Below, piece after piece: positions 12,567 to 13,085 of a DNA stretch of 13,085 nucleotides (its first letter is position 1; each line of letters begins with the position of its first letter). The DNA comes from Bacteroidales bacterium. Its GTDB lineage: Bacteria; Bacteroidota; Bacteroidia; Bacteroidales; VadinHA17. A program made the position numbers and the translations under genes. The notes beneath the pieces are model-generated. The model did not search any database. It was given only the letters and a program-made list of their open reading frames with translations, and had not been told where the DNA came from. The DNA lies in NCBI GenBank assembly GCA_031285575.1, contig JAITVX010000213.1, positions 1 through 13,085 on the forward strand. The letters are read 5' to 3'.

Positions 12567-13085
12567 CTATTTCACTGAATTAACAAACAGATTCCATATA
12601 TCATCTTCCGGAAGGTGTGCTGTTATAACCACCGGCTCGTTTTTAACCGGATGCGTAAACTCAAGCCTTCGTGCCAGCAGGCTTATGCCGCCATTCTCAT
12701 TCGAGCGGTTGTAGCCATATTTAAGGTCGCCCTTTACAGGGCAGCCCACCTTTGCAAGCTGCGCCCTTATCTGGTGGTGGCGTCCCGTGTGCAGTTCTAC
12801 TTCAAGCAGGTAATACCGCTCCGACCTGCCTGTAACACTGTATGACAGCCGGGCCTCCTTCGAGCCTTTCACCTCATAGTCATACGCATAGCTCTTGTTC
12901 TGTTTTTCGTTCCTTTTAAGCCAGTGAACCAGTGTACCGCTTTCGGCTGGTGGATTTTCCTTCACAATGGCGTAGTACGTTTTTTTAATCTGCCGGTTTT
13001 TGAACATGTCATTCATACGGGCAAGGGCTTTCGATGTGCGGGCAAACAGCAGCACGCCGCTGACAGGCCTGTCGAGACGGTGGAT
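12567..13085 (-). CDS. RluA-family pseudouridine synthase, 5' part outside window
   Basis: The frame enters from the right window edge and gives 172 residues before TAG. The first residues are IHRLDRPVSGVLLFA, the family's catalytic motif with the nucleophilic Asp in HRLDRP. Downstream come KTYYAIV, a variable middle and the conserved LLEVELHTGRHHQIRAQLA, then GCPVKGDLKYG and LLARRLEFTHPV, all characteristic of RluA/RluC/RluD enzymes that isomerise uridine to pseudouridine in rRNA or tRNA. The N-terminal S4 domain, if any, lies outside, so the exact target (23S rRNA sites or tRNA) cannot be told. The internal GTG at 13055 is not the real start, since the catalytic Asp precedes it. It lies 132 bp upstream of htpG on the same strand. 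Confidence 0.9.
   Translation of the reverse strand: MHRLDRPVSGVLLFARTSKALARMNDMFKNRQIKKTYYAIVKENPPAESGTLVHWLKRNEKQNKSYAYDYEVKGSKEARLSYSVTGRSERYYLLEVELHTGRHHQIRAQLAKVGCPVKGDLKYGYNRSNENGGISLLARRLEFTHPVKNEPVVITAHLPEDDIWNLFVNSVK

Overview
The window looks like chromosomal DNA of a free-living or host-associated Bacteroidetes, probably of the order Bacteroidales. The evidence is three type IX secretion system (T9SS) components (PorV, a PorP/SprF-like protein and the lipoprotein GldK/PorK), an HU-like/DUF4469-type protein, Bacteroidetes-type promoters (TTTG ~19-21 nt TAnnTTTG) and A/T-rich leaders without Shine-Dalgarno sequences. Species cannot be named from the sequence.

Layout. 1-109: right end of an insertion sequence with the last 30 codons of a probable IS5-family transposase. 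110-379: A/T-rich DNA with a promoter-like element and an 80-codon open frame that has no start codon. 380-1803 (+): yccF-like membrane protein and thiL, overlapping by ATGA, ended by a bidirectional terminator. 1865-2113 (-): small HTH protein. 2197-2381 (+): promoter, about 145 nt and a strong intrinsic terminator with no plus-strand gene in between, a candidate small RNA. 2370-4021 (-): porV and ispF, overlapping by ATGA. 4022-4215: divergent control region rich in ATGTAA half-sites. 4216-6752 (+): porP then gldK, the latter with its own promoter and terminator. 6828-8126 (+): murF. 8226-8927 (+): HU-like/DUF4469-type protein in very G+C-rich DNA. 8928-9050: array of 23-bp palindromic repeats between convergent genes. 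9060-10211 (-): membrane metallophosphoesterase. 10386-12434 (-): htpG, with a dyad inside its putative promoter. 12567-13085 (-): RluA-family pseudouridine synthase cut by the window edge.

How it fits together. PorV (outer-membrane shuttle/attachment component), PorP (outer-membrane partner) and GldK (periplasmic ring lipoprotein) form a divergent T9SS mini-cluster sharing one 194-bp control region. The usual gldL-gldM-gldN genes do not follow gldK; a terminator and murF do. The remaining genes are housekeeping: thiamine pyrophosphate synthesis (thiL), isoprenoid precursors (ispF), peptidoglycan precursor ligation (murF), protein folding (htpG) and RNA pseudouridylation.

I saw no defence system, prophage, CRISPR array, tRNA or rRNA. 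The least explained items are the plus-strand RNA candidate at 2235-2381, the palindromic array at 8928-9050 and the dyads upstream of porP and htpG. All functional statements are from reading the sequence; no database search was possible.
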